This document shows, one piece after another, positions 1 through 12,146 of a DNA stretch of 64,000 bases; the first letter of the stretch is position 1, and each line of letters opens with the position of its first letter. The DNA comes from Phytophthora colocasiae. Its lineage: Eukaryota > Oomycota > Peronosporomycetes > Peronosporales > Peronosporaceae. The stretch spans positions 1,550,001 to 1,614,000 of the forward strand of contig JAGKQI010000103.1 in the NCBI GenBank assembly GCA_018806915.1. The letters are read 5' to 3'. A model generated the notes under the pieces. The model searched no databases. It saw only the letters and a list, made by a program, of their open reading frames with translations, and had not been told where the DNA came from. The position numbers and the translations under genes are program-made.

Positions 1-32
1 TATATCACCAGTAGAAGAAAACTATTGCGTAC

Positions 33-560
33 AATGACACAGTTCTTGCCAATCTGCACATAAGATCCGATCATCGCCGCCTCCACAACGGTGTCCTCCC
101 CAATGTACACGTAGTCTCCCACTTTCACCGGGATAAAAGCCAATCCCCTGGTTCAAACACATGCACCTTATAATTAATAAATTGGACAGAGTCACAGAGG
201 ATGCTCAAGCAAGAATCGCACGTTGATACGACTCTCGTTGGGGGTTTAACCACGCATTTCTCGCGGATAATGCACTGCTTTCCTAGTGAAACTTTGGCCA
301 GATCTGCGCGCACAATTGCACCCGAATCGACAATTGTCTGCATGCGAAATATCACAAACAAATAGTTAAAAACATTGTTTTACACTTTATGATACATGAT
401 AAAAAGTTCAACAAGCGCTTGTTTGACGCACTTTGCCTCGTAGATGGATGTTGTGGGCGCCACATAAGGTGCATTTGCGGCTGATCTTGTTGCCGGTGGA
501 CGTGTGGATGTACGTCTCTGGGTCGAATTGCCTCTCGGGCGCCTCCACGTACGGATTCAT
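33..560 (-). CDS. DCTN5: dynactin subunit 5 (p25), 5' part
   Basis: Dynactin p25 is a left-handed beta-helix (hexapeptide repeat) subunit of the pointed-end complex of dynactin, which links cargo to dynein on microtubules. Three exons are visible on the minus strand: 560-432, 337-222 and 147-33. They have GT/AG borders and compatible phases, and exon 3 ends at a GTACGC donor, so the gene continues off the left edge. The start at 560 (MNPYVEAPE...) gives the usual p25 N-terminus with the SGNKxSR and LCGxxNI motifs. Exons 2 and 3 carry KPP and IGEDTVV...[12 protein letters not shown], typical of the family. Introns are about 94 and 74 bp. Family assignment is from recognised motifs; the splice sites are inferred by reading. 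Confidence 0.82.
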
Positions 561-681
561 GTCCCCCGCTTCCTGTAGCTTTTGGGAAAGTGCAAAATGA
601 AAAGCGACATAATGTTGCATGAATGTTGCTCTAAATGTGCAACATTATATTTTGGAGTAACTTCACCACTTCAACTTGGAT

Positions 682-2112
682 CTACAACCACTTTTTGTTG
701 GCGTTGAGGAGATGAGATCGTTTCTCGGGGCTAGCAGGGTGATAAAAGGCAGGTCCTGGTACAGATCGCTTTTGTGAAATTCCTCCAACTCCTTCTGTCC
801 TTGACGTCTTGGATTTAAAGACGCTAGCAGATCCTTGCTTTTGTGCCAATTTATCAGCCAAAGTGGAAACTTCATACGATCCTGGACCTAAACGGCACGA
901 AATGTAAGTATTACCGAATACAACCAATAGACTTTATATCGTACCTAGTTCTCCATCCGTCACAATTTTCCCAGGCATTCGACCGAAGCGGTCAGCATTT
1001 CCTGTGCGGAAAGCTGCGCTCGAGTGAGATTTTGCAACCCAGTCATATCGCAGTGCGCTTTCAGCGTCTTCAGCATTGTACGCGCCAGGACCAGGAGTGA
1101 AACTTGCATCTGACCCAAGACGCTTAACAGATGACTTGAATATCGATTGTGGAGTGTGATGACCCTGAAGTGACCGTCCGAGATGAATAGGATTCTCGTA
1201 CTGGCCTGGAGCGGGAACTTCAGTAGAAATCTGCCAACCTCGAGATGTTTTGGACGAGAAAACCGACTTTGATACGTTGTGTGCATACGCAGATGAAGGT
1301 TGAGCTACGTTGTAGTCACCAGGCCCCGGAGCGTTTGGAGTCTGATTGTTGCTGCGTTTGGGCTGCCATTCATACGAAGTATTGTCAGTGACAATTTGTC
1401 ACTAAATCTTCTGTTTCAAGCCGGCAAGTAACTTACGGCGTTGACAAAGCTGCTCATGCCATGTTTCTTGTTCTGTGTTTTTCTATCATCCCTGATAAAC
1501 AAAAAAACGTAAGGCAACCGGAAAATTGACAGTGAGTATACTCTCTAGAGACCTGTTCGGCTGATATTGGCCAGGACCTGGTACAACCAATCTGGCTTGT
1601 TCTTTGAATCGTTTCGACTTGGACACGAAACCTGTGCTGTAGCCCAAGCGTGATACGGATCCTGAGTCTACACTTGAGCGTACAAACGTCGGTTGTTTGT
1701 AGTATTGACCAGGCCCAGGCAACTCGTTCTACAGCATTCGAAACATAGATTTCGTAAAAACATTCACTCAAACACACATTGCAGTTGTACCTCGCAATCT
1801 CCAAAGCGTGTTGTTCGATTACCAAAACCATTGCGTTCATTCGGATCTCGGTGCAAAACGGTCTCGTACTTGGACGGAATCGACGAAACTTTCTACAATC
1901 GTTCGCATTTCAACACCTCTCCACTAGAATTCACACATAATCAACTTCAAAAATCGTACCATACTAGGGTCTGGAGGTACTTGTCTGAGTGCTGCTGCTC
2001 CACGCATCATTGACCCAGTAGGTCTCGTCCCCACCTGTCGAAAGTTCGGCTTCGTCTGCATTTCTTCGACCGGGTACATCGCAGTAGGCAGGTTCATCTT
2101 CCCTTTATTCAC
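682..2112 (-). CDS. sperm-tail PG-rich repeat (STPG) flagellar protein
   Basis: This is a multi-exon minus-strand gene whose exons carry repeated PGPGxY motifs: PGPGQYYK and PGPGQYQP (about 1720-1550), PGPGDYNV (about 1320), APGQYENP, PGPGAYNA (about 1090), LGPGSYEV and VPGPAFYHP (about 880-740). These are the SHIPPO/STPG repeats of proteins bound to axonemal microtubules, so a role in the zoospore flagellum is likely. The first exon starts at 2112 (MNKGKMNL) or 2097 and ends near 1960. Further exons are about 1895-1790, 1735-1555, 1490-1440, 1390-950 and 890-682. Exact exon borders are approximate. The gene is close to and divergent from the metallophosphoesterase at 2162, so the two probably share a short promoter region. 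Confidence 0.72.
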
Positions 2113-2161
2113 TCCTTGTGTATCAAATGTTCACTTCGCTATATTTACACTCCTTTAGGAA

Positions 2162-3247
2162 ATGAAAGGGTTAACTCTTATACATCATAGAGTCACAACG
2201 AAAGTCTCAATGACGTCAGAGAAGACGCCATTGGTGTCCTTCGGTTTGGTCGCCGATGTGCAGTACGCGGACGTGGAGGATGGATGGGACTTCCACCACA
2301 TCTCGCAGAGATACTATCGCAATGCTCTACCTCAATTGAAGGCTACTGTTGCTGAGTGGCTGCGCGTGGCCAAGAGCGGAAGTTCCGACACAAAACTCCG
2401 TTTCGCTGTGAATCTGGGAGATCTCATTGACGGCAAGAACCGACCGGCCTCCACGTCTCGACAGGCATTGGAAAGCACTAGAGCAGCATGGATTCCGTTC
2501 CAAGAAGAAGTTGGACCTGTGCATCACTTGGTTGGCAATCACGAACTCTACAATTTCCCAGCTTCGGTTATTCAAAAGGAATTGATGAATCAAGAGTTTA
2601 TGACGGATGAAGATGCAACGCAGCGAAGCTATTACGACTTTCAAGTGGATGAAGCGTCCAAGTTTCGATTTATAGTGCTGGATTGCTATGGATTGTCGAT
2701 TCTCGGTCGAGAAAAGAGTGATCCCGTATATCAAGAAGCGATGGCTTTACTCCGTCGTGTGAACCCAAACGAGAACCTCAACTCTCCGACGGGTCTTTCT
2801 GAAGAGCAAAGAAGGTTTGTAGCTTTCAATGGAGCTGTGGATCGAGAGCAAATGAAGTGGCTGGAAGAGACTCTAGTGAAAGCTACTGGAGCTGGAGAGA
2901 ACGTGGTGATCTTCACTCACGTCCCTATCCACCCAAGTACTTCGCCCACACCTTCGAGTTTGCTGTGGAATTATCCGGAAGTGCTGGAGTTAATTCGACG
3001 CTTTGCTTGCGTTCGCGTCGTCTTCTCGGGCCATTCTCATGCTGATGGCTACATTTACGCACATGAAGGAATGCACAACAAGGGAGTTCACTTCGTCGTG
3101 TGCGATGCCATCCTCGAATGTGCGCCGGCTGAGACTGCACATGCATTGGTGCATGTGTTCAACAACAAGCTGGTCGTGCAGGGCTACGGCAAGATCCCCA
3201 CACGCGAATTGCGTTTCCCAACGGAGGAAAATACTCCACAGGAATGA
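2162..3247 (+). CDS. ADPRM-like Mn-dependent metallophosphoesterase
   Basis: This 361-residue, intronless protein resembles the manganese-dependent ADP-ribose/CDP-alcohol diphosphatase family (ADPRM), which hydrolyses ADP-ribose and CDP-choline-type substrates. The metal-binding blocks of calcineurin-like phosphoesterases appear in order: FGLVADVQYAD (D-x-Q in place of D-x-H, as in ADPRM), NLGDLIDG, VGNHELYNF, a mid-protein FTHVPIH and a C-terminal FSGHSHADGY. Length matches the family. A second in-frame ATG at 2210 (MTSEKTPLVSFG) lies just before the conserved start of the domain and may be the true start; a CTCCTTTAG just before 2162 could also be a splice acceptor. No signal peptide or membrane segment is seen. 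Confidence 0.85.
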   Translation: MKGLTLIHHRVTTKVSMTSEKTPLVSFGLVADVQYADVEDGWDFHHISQRYYRNALPQLKATVAEWLRVAKSGSSDTKLRFAVNLGDLIDGKNRPASTSRQALESTRAAWIPFQEEVGPVHHLVGNHELYNFPASVIQKELMNQEFMTDEDATQRSYYDFQVDEASKFRFIVLDCYGLSILGREKSDPVYQEAMALLRRVNPNENLNSPTGLSEEQRRFVAFNGAVDREQMKWLEETLVKATGAGENVVIFTHVPIHPSTSPTPSSLLWNYPEVLELIRRFACVRVVFSGHSHADGYIYAHEGMHNKGVHFVVCDAILECAPAETAHALVHVFNNKLVVQGYGKIPTRELRFPTEENTPQE

Positions 3248-3589
3248 AAGTCAGAGCTGTTGAACAGGAAGTAGCCGATGGAACCTGGTGCTGAGTCGTA
3301 GAGATAGACGAGAGAAAATATTGTTTGGATCTTGCTTTAGGCGTGGGTTTCTTATTTACGCGCCGCGTCATTTTTTCACTCAAAGAGGTACGGCTAGCTC
3401 GCTAGTACTACAGTAAAGTCAACTGGGTAGTACCAAACCGCTAGCTTCACTCGATCGCCTTTTTTTCCTGACTGCAAAAGTTGCTATCTCCGTGACGGTC
3501 TCTCTCATCTTATCAGCAGAAATCCGTCAACAACTCTGGATCTGACATCTTCACAACCAGCATTCTTATGAAGAGAGGGGAATATCAAC
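3248..3589. other. intergenic, nothing recognised
   Basis: This is the shared 3' region of two convergent genes. No coding frame, RNA gene or repeat could be supported. Confidence 0.6.
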
Positions 3590-3992
3590 TTAGTGGTGCT
3601 CCTCCTTCTTCTCGGCGAAGGCGTGTCCTAATAAAATAAGAATAAACAGTCACATATTAAGCACAATGTATCTCATACTTGATAAACCACACAGCTCCCA
3701 ACGTACTGTGGTGGCACCACCACTCAACAGCGCAGCCAGCACCACCCACAATGAGCATCATGTGCGCAAGCGGCTTGATGCTGCCGTTGTAGATGAAGCG
3801 GTTGCCGTAGCCCTGCGCCCAGGCGTTGAACTTGTTCGTGGGCGGGTTGGCATTGCGCGCAGCGATGCCGGCACGAGCGCGGTCCACCAGGTTGGCGGTG
3901 GCAGCACGCGAGGCCTGGTACTCCTGCGCCAGCTTCTCCGGGTTGGTGTCGGCCAGGCGGCGGATCTCGTCCAGCGTGTACTCCTTGGTCAT
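3590..3992 (-). CDS. probable mitochondrial ATP synthase subunit f
   Basis: This is a two-exon minus-strand gene: exon 1 is 3992-3707, with a strong GTACGT donor, and exon 2 is 3627-3590 after a TAG acceptor, giving about 107 residues. The N-terminal two thirds is hydrophilic (TLDEIRRLADTNPEKLAQEY). It is followed by an FIYNGSIKPL segment, one hydrophobic helix (HMMLIVGGAGCAVEWW) and a short charged tail ending in HAFAEKKEEHH. The NGSI-helix-charged tail layout resembles the C-terminus of subunit f of mitochondrial F1Fo ATP synthase, a single-pass stator protein. The similarity is in layout and short motifs only, so another small inner-membrane protein is possible. Confidence 0.5.
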
Positions 3993-4393
3993 GATCGATA
4001 GGGGAGGGTTCCTCAGATGCTGCTAGCCGTTCAAAGAGTCTGATCGTGGGGTGGAGGAGGCGGTAGGGAGAAACGGGGACAAGATTCGTGTCATTAGTAA
4101 AATTAGGCTATTCGTACAAAATTGTATTCTCTCCAATCATATTAAAGAATAATTATGATTGGTTGATATAATTGTCACTCTATTGAATTTCGGTAGTGAC
4201 TGCTTCAACTTTAGTGGATACTTATGAGGAAATATCAATTTTTTGGTCATGACCAGGGTATACAAACAGCGAGTCTAGTAGTGCCCGGTCACACCCAAGT
4301 CACAAAATTATTCGAGATAATTATTCCATTCTTGAGATAATAAATAACAACAGGCAGTCCTCTCATCTCCAACAATCACTTCGACGCAATAAG

Positions 4394-4800
4394 GTGCCAC
4401 CGTCAGTGCAGAACCTTACAAGAGCTGTTCTGTATCGCTTCTTCGTGCCAACTATAAGACGTCGTAGAGCAAGGAGGTGTGAACAGACTGCTAATCGCCC
4501 TCAACAAAAGAGCGCAGGTGAACGTGCTAACCAACAAGACGGTGTGATGCCAGCCAGGGAGAATACTACAGCAGGAAGATGACCCCGTATAGCCCAGCCA
4601 CAATTTCCCTGGACGTTCCAAGTAAGCGTACGTTGTGTCTATTGCTACAACTGTGAATTAACGATGACCTTGTGTGTGTTAGGAGATGGCAGTCAGGGAG
4701 AAGACTACAGCAGCAACTACAGCCGAGACACAACCGCCATGGACGATCCAAGTAAGAGTACAGTTTGACAATTGCTACTACTGTAAATTAACGGTGGTTT
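4394..4800 (+). repeat. duplicated exon-like module
   Basis: Two diverged copies of a module of about 125 bp follow each other (about 4545-4670 and 4682-4805). In each, a short frame reading D-x-S-Q-G-E-x-Y-S ends at CCAAGTAAG, a good splice donor, and is followed by an intron-like stretch with GTGTGTGTTAG or TGTGTTTAG as acceptor. The pattern suggests tandem duplication of a small exon with its intron. No host gene could be recognised around it, and it may be a decayed or lineage-specific gene. The flanks 4000-4390 and 4805-5170 showed nothing else. Confidence 0.35.
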
Positions 4801-5172
4801 TTGTGTGTGTTTAGCTTCAGTATGTTTTGTGTAAGCGATTTTCACAACGTGCAGCATTGAGGTGCAGAGCACGAGATACTGTGCGCAACAAATTCAAAAC
4901 GAGCCGCGTAGTTGCCTAACGGCGTGAGCGTTTGTAGGTATGTTATGTGAATTATACTTCTACAAGCTATCTAAATACTCACGAAATCTGACGAAACTGC
5001 CTTGTAGGCGATGAGACCCGCCTTAATGTCGTCGGCGAATCTTCTTATTTTCCTCCGTTGTCGACGACTCTCGAAGAACGCTACCACTTCATGTTCAGCA
5101 ATACAGGGCTCTTCCTGTTTTACTAATTCTATCGCGTTGTACAGTGGCTTGCGACGACAGTAAAATTGAGTG

Positions 5173-7253
5173 TCAGAGTTTTTTTCTCCAAAGTGTCCCG
5201 AATTGATTCTCCATCTCTCTTACAGAAGGGAGTGGCGGGAAGCCGGTGCTGTACTCTTGCCAAGCAGCAGTGACAGTGTCAATTTGCCGCGACATTCGGA
5301 AGTCAGGACACACACCAGGTACGTCTGACTGCTCATAATTTTCAGTACTAGTTACGCGAATGTGTGGGTTACTAATGTTGGAAATGTCGAAGTTGTTGCA
5401 GGATTGCGTGTTGGATGCCTCTATGGAAACGTGTGTGTTTTCGGCCTGTAGCCGGGTTCCCATTGCAACTAGCGTCTCTCCAAGACGCAACTGAATCTGC
5501 TCTTTATGCGATTGAGCCGACGCTTTGATTTCAGAGGTTAGTCGCTCGAACCCACTGTTAATATGTTGGAATAATTGGGCTGTTGTTGATCTCAACTCCT
5601 TTATGTCCTCAGATACAATTGGCATGGCTTGTTGTAGGAGCAAATGTTCAGGATGCTGAGTTGTCGTTACAGTCTGCAGAAGTTCGTCCCGGGAAGCATG
5701 AAACAAGACACTGCTGAATATTGGATGCAGGAACAATGGGTGTGTGTAGTTCATATGCATCAAAATGACGACGTCTTGTAGAATAACAACTCGCATGTAT
5801 CGCAATAAATCGACAAAGCTTTTTCCGGCGATTTCGCGACCTCCAGCTAGCATAACCTTTTCCGATTCGTCCAGGTTAGGAAATATCATCGCTTGTAAGT
5901 CTAGTGGAGGTTCCAAGAGTGACCGGGGGATGTAATATCGATTTGCTTCTGGACCAAATCCGGCGAGAACTCGGAGACAATCAAATGGGATTACGTGATT
6001 TGCATAAGCTCCATTCCTGCTCTTTGTTGCCCAGTGACCTTGTTTATCGACGGATTCGGCTGATGCACCCCTGATTCAGCAGTTGCAGCTTGCTTTCGGC
6101 CTAGTTGGGTTTTGATTGTGCTTTGGACCCAATTAAACTATATATCGCTTTCAATGCTGAGTACTGCTGAGGGTACGTCGATTGGATCGTGGGTCCCGCG
6201 CCTTTTAGCACGAAGATTGGGTACCAGTGTTCTCGTTTACTGAAGTCTGTGCCAGGGCTCGTCGCCAACATGCCACCGATGAAAAAAGTAGAGAGCCAAC
6301 GCGCTAAATGGACAGCGTTCTACATTTTTGTGTCTCATCAAAGCAGTCTCTTCGACGTTTCCGTACTGATTTTTCTTTGATTTCCTCCACACAGAACGCA
6401 GTAGACTGGCACCACATACACCTTCGTTTTCGTAGACAATGAGGCCGATATGAGGTAAGCACAAGCGTCGTATGTTGTCTCCACGAGATGACAAACCCAA
6501 CGAGAGCAAAACATCTGCACGATGACGAAGCCCTTCTTCGGTGCCGCAATTGAACATTTCATCTACTATTCTTTGAACTGTCGATTCACTGAACGTTGCA
6601 TCCACCATTGTCTTTTCACCAGCATCTTGAAATGTGTCAGCTTCATGTTGTACCGTAGCCACTTTTTGCTTTAGCAGCTCTTTGACAGTATTTGGCCGGA
6701 ACCGGTTGACGGATATTCGTTCCTAAACTAAATTGCAGCCTCCACAAATCCATTATTGCGTTAACATACGCAGCTAGGGTCGAATGACCGATTACAGCAC
6801 CAACATCAGCGTCGCTACGTGTAGACGTATCACCAGAATCTGAAGACGTACATCCAGTGTCAGATTTACGTTTCCTTCCGCGTTTTCGGACATGACGGTT
6901 CTGTATTGACGAGAGAAACAGCACCATCTTTGACTCGTTGACTAGCTCGTCGCTATAGCCTTTGCTCTTCATCCATTCAAGAAACTCGAGCGCTTTTGGA
7001 GAGTAGAGAAGTGTTGTAGCGTTAGGTCTTTGAGAATTTCTCGTAGCATGAACACGAAGTACGGCTTCTTTTTCCTGTAGTGCAAGTTGAATGGCCTGTT
7101 CGTTGTGTGCAGCCAACAGCGCAGCGGCACTTGATGCTGGGTGGGTAATTACTCCTGTGCATTCGTATCACGAACGACCTACGTTAGACCTACTCTGGAA
7201 GTGAATTGAAGTCGTATTCGTACCATTGATATTACGGCAGGACTGCTGCTCGG
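5173..7253 (-). pseudogene. Crypton tyrosine-recombinase transposon, decayed
   Basis: Read from the minus strand, these frames add up to one Crypton recombinase interrupted by frameshifts and stops (for example near 6650, 6240 and 6090). The N-terminal segment (about 7116-6643) is a helical, basic core-binding region. The catalytic region has the first arginine in SSRGDNIRRL (about 6470), a weak second-arginine box (LGRK, about 6105) and the candidate nucleophile tyrosine in GAYANHV (about 6000). The C-terminus (5916-5173) ends in a GCR1_C-type DNA-binding domain with SRQIDTVTAAWQEY...GTLW. That YR plus GCR1_C layout is diagnostic of Cryptons, which are known from oomycetes. A coiled-coil-like stretch lies between the two (about 5650-5450). 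Element ends were not found; Cryptons lack inverted repeats. Confidence 0.7.
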
Positions 7254-7626
7254 ACATGACTCCCAGTTTCTTTTGCACTTGGCATTGCTTTTTTTTTTAC
7301 TGTTTTGGAAAATTGCTATTTATACTCGGTCACAAAACTAATAGTGACCGTGGTCACAACCCTATGACTGTAGAATAGATATCCACAAAATAATTAAGTT
7401 GACAAAATAACTTATGGTTTATAAAGATGTAAACTTAGTTGAGATCCCGGTGGTCTCGTCGGATCCTCACGTGAAAAGGCAAGTAAACGTCGTTCATTAT
7501 GATCACTCTTTAACAGGGTTCCGGAAAATCCCAAAAGTCAAGGATGCCTGGGGGGTTTGTTGTTGTCTCTGGGTGGGTGGATTTTTTGGATAAATAAAAC
7601 ATATGGAATTTGACCTGTTAGGTACG

Positions 7627-7720
7627 ATCTGACTCGATTAAGTTCGAAATTGAAAAGGGTTGGTTCTAAAGGCATCTGACTCGATTAAGTTCGAAATTGA
7701 AAAGGGTTGGTTCTAAAGGC
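7627..7720 (+). repeat. 47-bp tandem duplication
   Basis: Two identical 47-bp copies lie head to tail (7627-7673 and 7674-7720), just upstream of the hAT transposase frame. They may be subterminal repeats or promoter sequence of that element. Confidence 0.9.
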
Positions 7721-7824
7721 TGATGCAACACGAGTACGAACGACAGTGTATTTCTACTCTGTCAGATTTGATTTCGCCGCAGCTCACTCCCTGAATCCAA
7801 GTCTTCCCCTCGCTACACTCAATC

Positions 7825-9666
7825 ATGGCATCCAGCAACGACACTCCAGCTTCGCCTCCTTCAACTCAGTACCATTCCCCCGCTTCATCCACTCTTCGTC
7901 CCGGCCGCAAGCTTGATGCTGCGTGGGATAAGGTCGACATTGACCCACAGGGGGGCGTATGGTGCAAGAAGTGCAAGGCGCTGCTCCAAACCACCGGCCG
8001 CAACCACGTTGAGCGCATAAAGCACCACCTGGCAAAGCGTTGCAACGCTCAAGGAACCACTACCCTGATTACGGACACGTATCGACCCCGAATTAAGTCC
8101 GAGCTGACCAAGAAGTTTCAAGAACAGTTGGCGTGGTGGGTGTACAGCACTGGGATGGCCTTCTACAAGATCGGCCACAGCAGCTTATTGGATGCCCTGC
8201 GACTGATGAATCCTGGTGTTGAAGTGCCAAGTGCTGACCAGCTGTCAACAACACTTCTGGATAGGGCGTACACGAAGTCACTGAGAGCCATGGAAAAATC
8301 TCTCTCAGGCAAAGTGGCTACGCTCGTTACGGACGCTTGGACGGATATTAACGGCCAACCTGTGATGAATTACGTGGTCGTGTGCGGTGAAAACACTCAC
8401 TTTCTGGAGTCCGTGTACACTGGTGCACAAGCACATGTCACCGAGTATCTTGCCATTGACATTGAACGTGTCATCGCCAAGTACTCCTTTCTCAAAATTG
8501 GTGCTGTGGTAACGGATAACACGCGTGCCAATCAAGCGACCTGGAAAGCCCTTAAAGCCAAGTTTCCCAAGACCTTCTTTCACGGGTGCGTATGCCACAC
8601 GATGCATCTTTGGTGAAAGACATCGTGGTGAAGCTCAAGTGGATGTCAACGCTTCACGATGGGTGCAAGCAGCTGGTCGTGTTTTCAGGAAGCATCACAA
8701 GATGTGGACATCGTTGTCAGACCAGCTGAAGGCGAAAAAGCTTCGGCTACTGGCGAAACCTGGTGACACCAGATGGGGATCTTTGCTGGAGTGCTTCAAC
8801 ACGATCTTAGCCGCCGAGAGTATCCTGTTCTCAACGGTGTCTGCAAGGGAGTTTCTTGCTGCCAAGACGAAGAAGCAAAGAAGAAGCGTCGTGAAGTCTA
8901 CGATTTGGTCACTTCCGACACCTTCTTGCCTCGTCTTAAGAAGGCCGTGGCTGTTCTTAAGCCCATTGGGAAGATACTCAAGCGGTTCGAGCGGAATGAG
9001 ACTCCACTCTCCGAAGTTTATCACTAGTTCTGTGAACTACCTACGTGCATTGACGAGGCCGGACTAACAGCTAATGACACGAAGGTAGTCAAGGCTCTGA
9101 TAGAGAAGCGTCTCGAATTCGTGTACGGCGAGGCTCACGGCTTGGCATATCTCCTAGACCCACGATACGAAGGCGTGAAGTTGGATGCCAAACGACGTGG
9201 CGACGTCGAGAATTCTCTCTGTCAATGGGCTGGCACGGATGATGAGGATGCGGTAATGCTGGAACTGGCATCCTTCAACCGCTACTTACGAGAGCTCAAG
9301 AACTCTACTTCAAGACAGTGGATCCTTCTCCGTGATGGCAAGCTTCCCATCTTTGAATTCTGGTGCGGTTTGTCCCAATTTCCACTGCTACAATAGCTTG
9401 CATTGCAGGTGTTTCGATGTGCTCCTTCTAGCGCAGCATCGGAGCGCAATTTTTCGACACATGCCTTTATCCACTCGAAGCTTCGCAACCGCCTCGCTCC
9501 GCACCGTGTAGAAAAGCTAGTGCACATCTTTTTCAACGCCAAGAACGTCAGCGATGAAGATTTGGAGCGCTACTCACACCTTGAAGATCTTTTGCGGGAT
9601 TGCGATGACGAAGATGAGGATGAAGATGTTAACAACAACCGCAGCGACGAATTTGTGTACTTCTAG
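7825..9666 (+). pseudogene. hAT-family transposase, frameshifted
   Basis: The frame begins at ATG 7825 with a Pro/Ser-rich leader, then a BED-type zinc finger (WCKKCKALLQ ... HLAKRC, about 7960-8040). The RNase H-like DDE core includes ATLVTDAWTD (about 8325) and VVTDNTRANQATW (about 8510). The C-terminus is the hAT dimerisation domain (SSAASERNFSTHAFIHSK...LVHIFFNAKN, about 9425-9545). The frame is broken near 8610 (after VCHTMHL) and near 8895, with stops at about 9025 and 9394, so no full transposase can be made. Terminal repeats were not located with confidence; CAGGGTTCCGGAAAA at about 7517 is a possible left end. Confidence 0.82.
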
Positions 9667-12057
9667 GGTAAGAATGTTATATAAGTTTATTGAGTTTTAG
9701 ATTGACTTACTACCCCGACTTATCCAGGTTTCACAGTAGTGGTTTTGCTCCGTACAGCAGGGTGGGATATGCCGATCAATCATTGTGAACAGAGTTCACA
9801 GACCGAACGTTGCAGAATGCCATGGCTCAACAGCCCCCTATACCATACCAGGCGCGCACCAACGACTGCATGCAATGTACCGAAGTACTACGGGGTTTGT
9901 GTGCGAACGTTCACAGTGCTTCGGCCCGTCGCCCCCTTTGCAGAAACAAGGAAAATCGATAGGCAGACGTTGGAGTCCAGTATTATAGTTCTGGATAAAT
10001 ACATTATTCAACACAGGATTAATCCTGTATACACATCATCGTATTTAGCATTGCGGTCATATGGGGAAGATACAGGAAGATACAACAATGAGAAGATATC
10101 AATGTGGGGTCAAAAAGAATCCAGGATTAATCCTGTGTAAGCATGTAAAAATCCTGGTCAGAACAAGATTTTGCCGTGACAGCAGCGTGACGGGTCAAAA
10201 GACACGGGTAGGAAGTCTATGTGCAGGCGTAGCGTTGTTAGTCATAGGGGGAGAGCTCTATGTGGAGGCGTAGCGTGATTTCTCCATACAACTTCCAATC
10301 TGAAATGCAAAGTAGCATGTATTGATGAACTTAATGAAAGGACAGCAGCAGAAATCAATCTCCGACGAAGTTACTGGGCGATTTGGGTTGCTGGAAGGTC
10401 CACTTCCTGGTCCTGGCTTGGGGGTGGAGCCTTCTCTTCGTCGTCGTCACCTGGAGGCGCCGTATCCACTTCGGGTTCATCGGAGAGCAATCTCCCTGTC
10501 TTCAAGAAGTAAAATAACTCGAAGCGACGTCTGGGAAGTGCAGTGGCATTCATATCAACCCTCAGCCCACGGATAGCAAGGCGGATAAACATCCAGCACA
10601 CATAGACTCCACAGCTGAACGAATCGAACTGAATGGGGTTATTCTGCGCGACGACCTCGTACTCTTGCAAACCAGTCACCTTCAGACGTGTTGCGATGGC
10701 TGAGCACGCGTTTTTGTATGGAGTCTGTCCAAGCGGGTCGTAGAAGTAGATACGCTTTGCCTGAACCTTCACAACGATGCAGCACCAATGTGCATTCATG
10801 AAGTTAATCGGCAGGAAAACAGTGTCGACACCTTGCTCGGCAATTTGACTCATTAACCTTGCATGCACGGACGAGTCGACCAGACTTTCGTCCACGGTCC
10901 GAGTCCGCTTCTTCGAGACACTTCCGATGACAAATCCAGCAAATCGAGAATCATTTGTCTTCTGGTAAAGCCGCTCGCAGCATGCCTGGATCGCAGCATC
11001 CGTAAGCCACGTGGGAGGTTGCGCACGATACAAGAGCGTGTACTTATAGCCCGGGTGATTCGCCAGTCCTTCTAACTCCTTGTACGGGTACGAGTTCAAG
11101 ACATCTGCTGCCACGTCTTGCACTAGTCCATGGTATTGGGCTGGAAGAGTAGGCATAGCTTCCTCTGTAAGCCAAACGTGTAACTCGATCCCAAGCTCTA
11201 CAAAAACCTTTGCATTGTCGACGCGCTTGAAAATCTCTATCTGCTTGCGTGAGAAACTACCAACATCCTTAATTTGCACGGTATCGATGAGACGGTCGGG
11301 CTGGGACGCTTGAGAAGCAGAGTCATCCACTGAAATAGCACTGTCTTGCGTATTACCAACGGGTAATACTGCCAAGCATGCTGTCAAGAGCTTCGGAGGC
11401 AACAGGTAAAACGCATCTCGATTTAACACTGGATTCTTCATCCTCTTGAACTTTGGTTTTTTGGACTCTGCCTCCACGAACTTCACAAGAATTCCAGATA
11501 AACGACGTCGACATTCCAGCAGTCCTGGTCGGTCTCGCTCCAGAGATTCCAATACTTGTTCGAGGGTAGCGTCTCCAGATTTTTTTCGTCCAGACTCTGA
11601 AGCCTCAAACCACTTGCGCCCTGTTTTCTCGTTTGAACGTGCCTTTTTCCTGTCCAGCTTAGGCCTTCCAACCTTGCGTGTTTTTGGGTTCAAATTGATA
11701 TTTACTGTACTCGTAATCTCCAATTCGTCATTTTCAGGGCTGTCCTGCGTGTCTTCATGTACTTGTTCATCGTTTTCTTCCTTATCGCGAACGGTGACCT
11801 GGTCCGACGTACTCACTTTTGTTCGTTGGCGGACATTCCTCCATTGCTGCATTACAAACTCCAGCATAGACTCGAACTCATCGTTATCCTCGATATCAGC
11901 TAACTCCGATGCGATTAAGTGAGTCGCACGTACAGCGTCAGTGTACCTCTGCGCTTGTGTCCGCGTTGGCTTCACAGATCCACCCACTGATGTGTCTTTG
12001 AAGCGTTCGTAACAAAACTGTCGGACCTTGATGAGTTCCCTGTGAGGATTTGTCCAT

Positions 12058-12146
12058 CTATACAAACACAAAAAAATCCTGGTGAAATCCTGGAATAATC
12101 CTGGTGAAATCCTGGAATAAAATGGCATTAATTTCTCAGCTCTTAC
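12058..12146 (-). repeat. MULE intron 2 with CCAGGATTTCA repeats
   Basis: The 89-bp intron (GTAAGA donor, TATAG acceptor, phase 2) contains two tandem copies of a 21-bp unit built on ATTCCAGGATTTCACCAGG. The same unit appears in intron 1 of this gene. Confidence 0.8.

Noticed and set aside
3666..4001. Plus-strand frame opposite the ATP synthase f-like gene
   Set aside because: It is the antisense shadow of a GC-rich coding exon; it has no recognisable domain, and the minus strand has proper splice sites.
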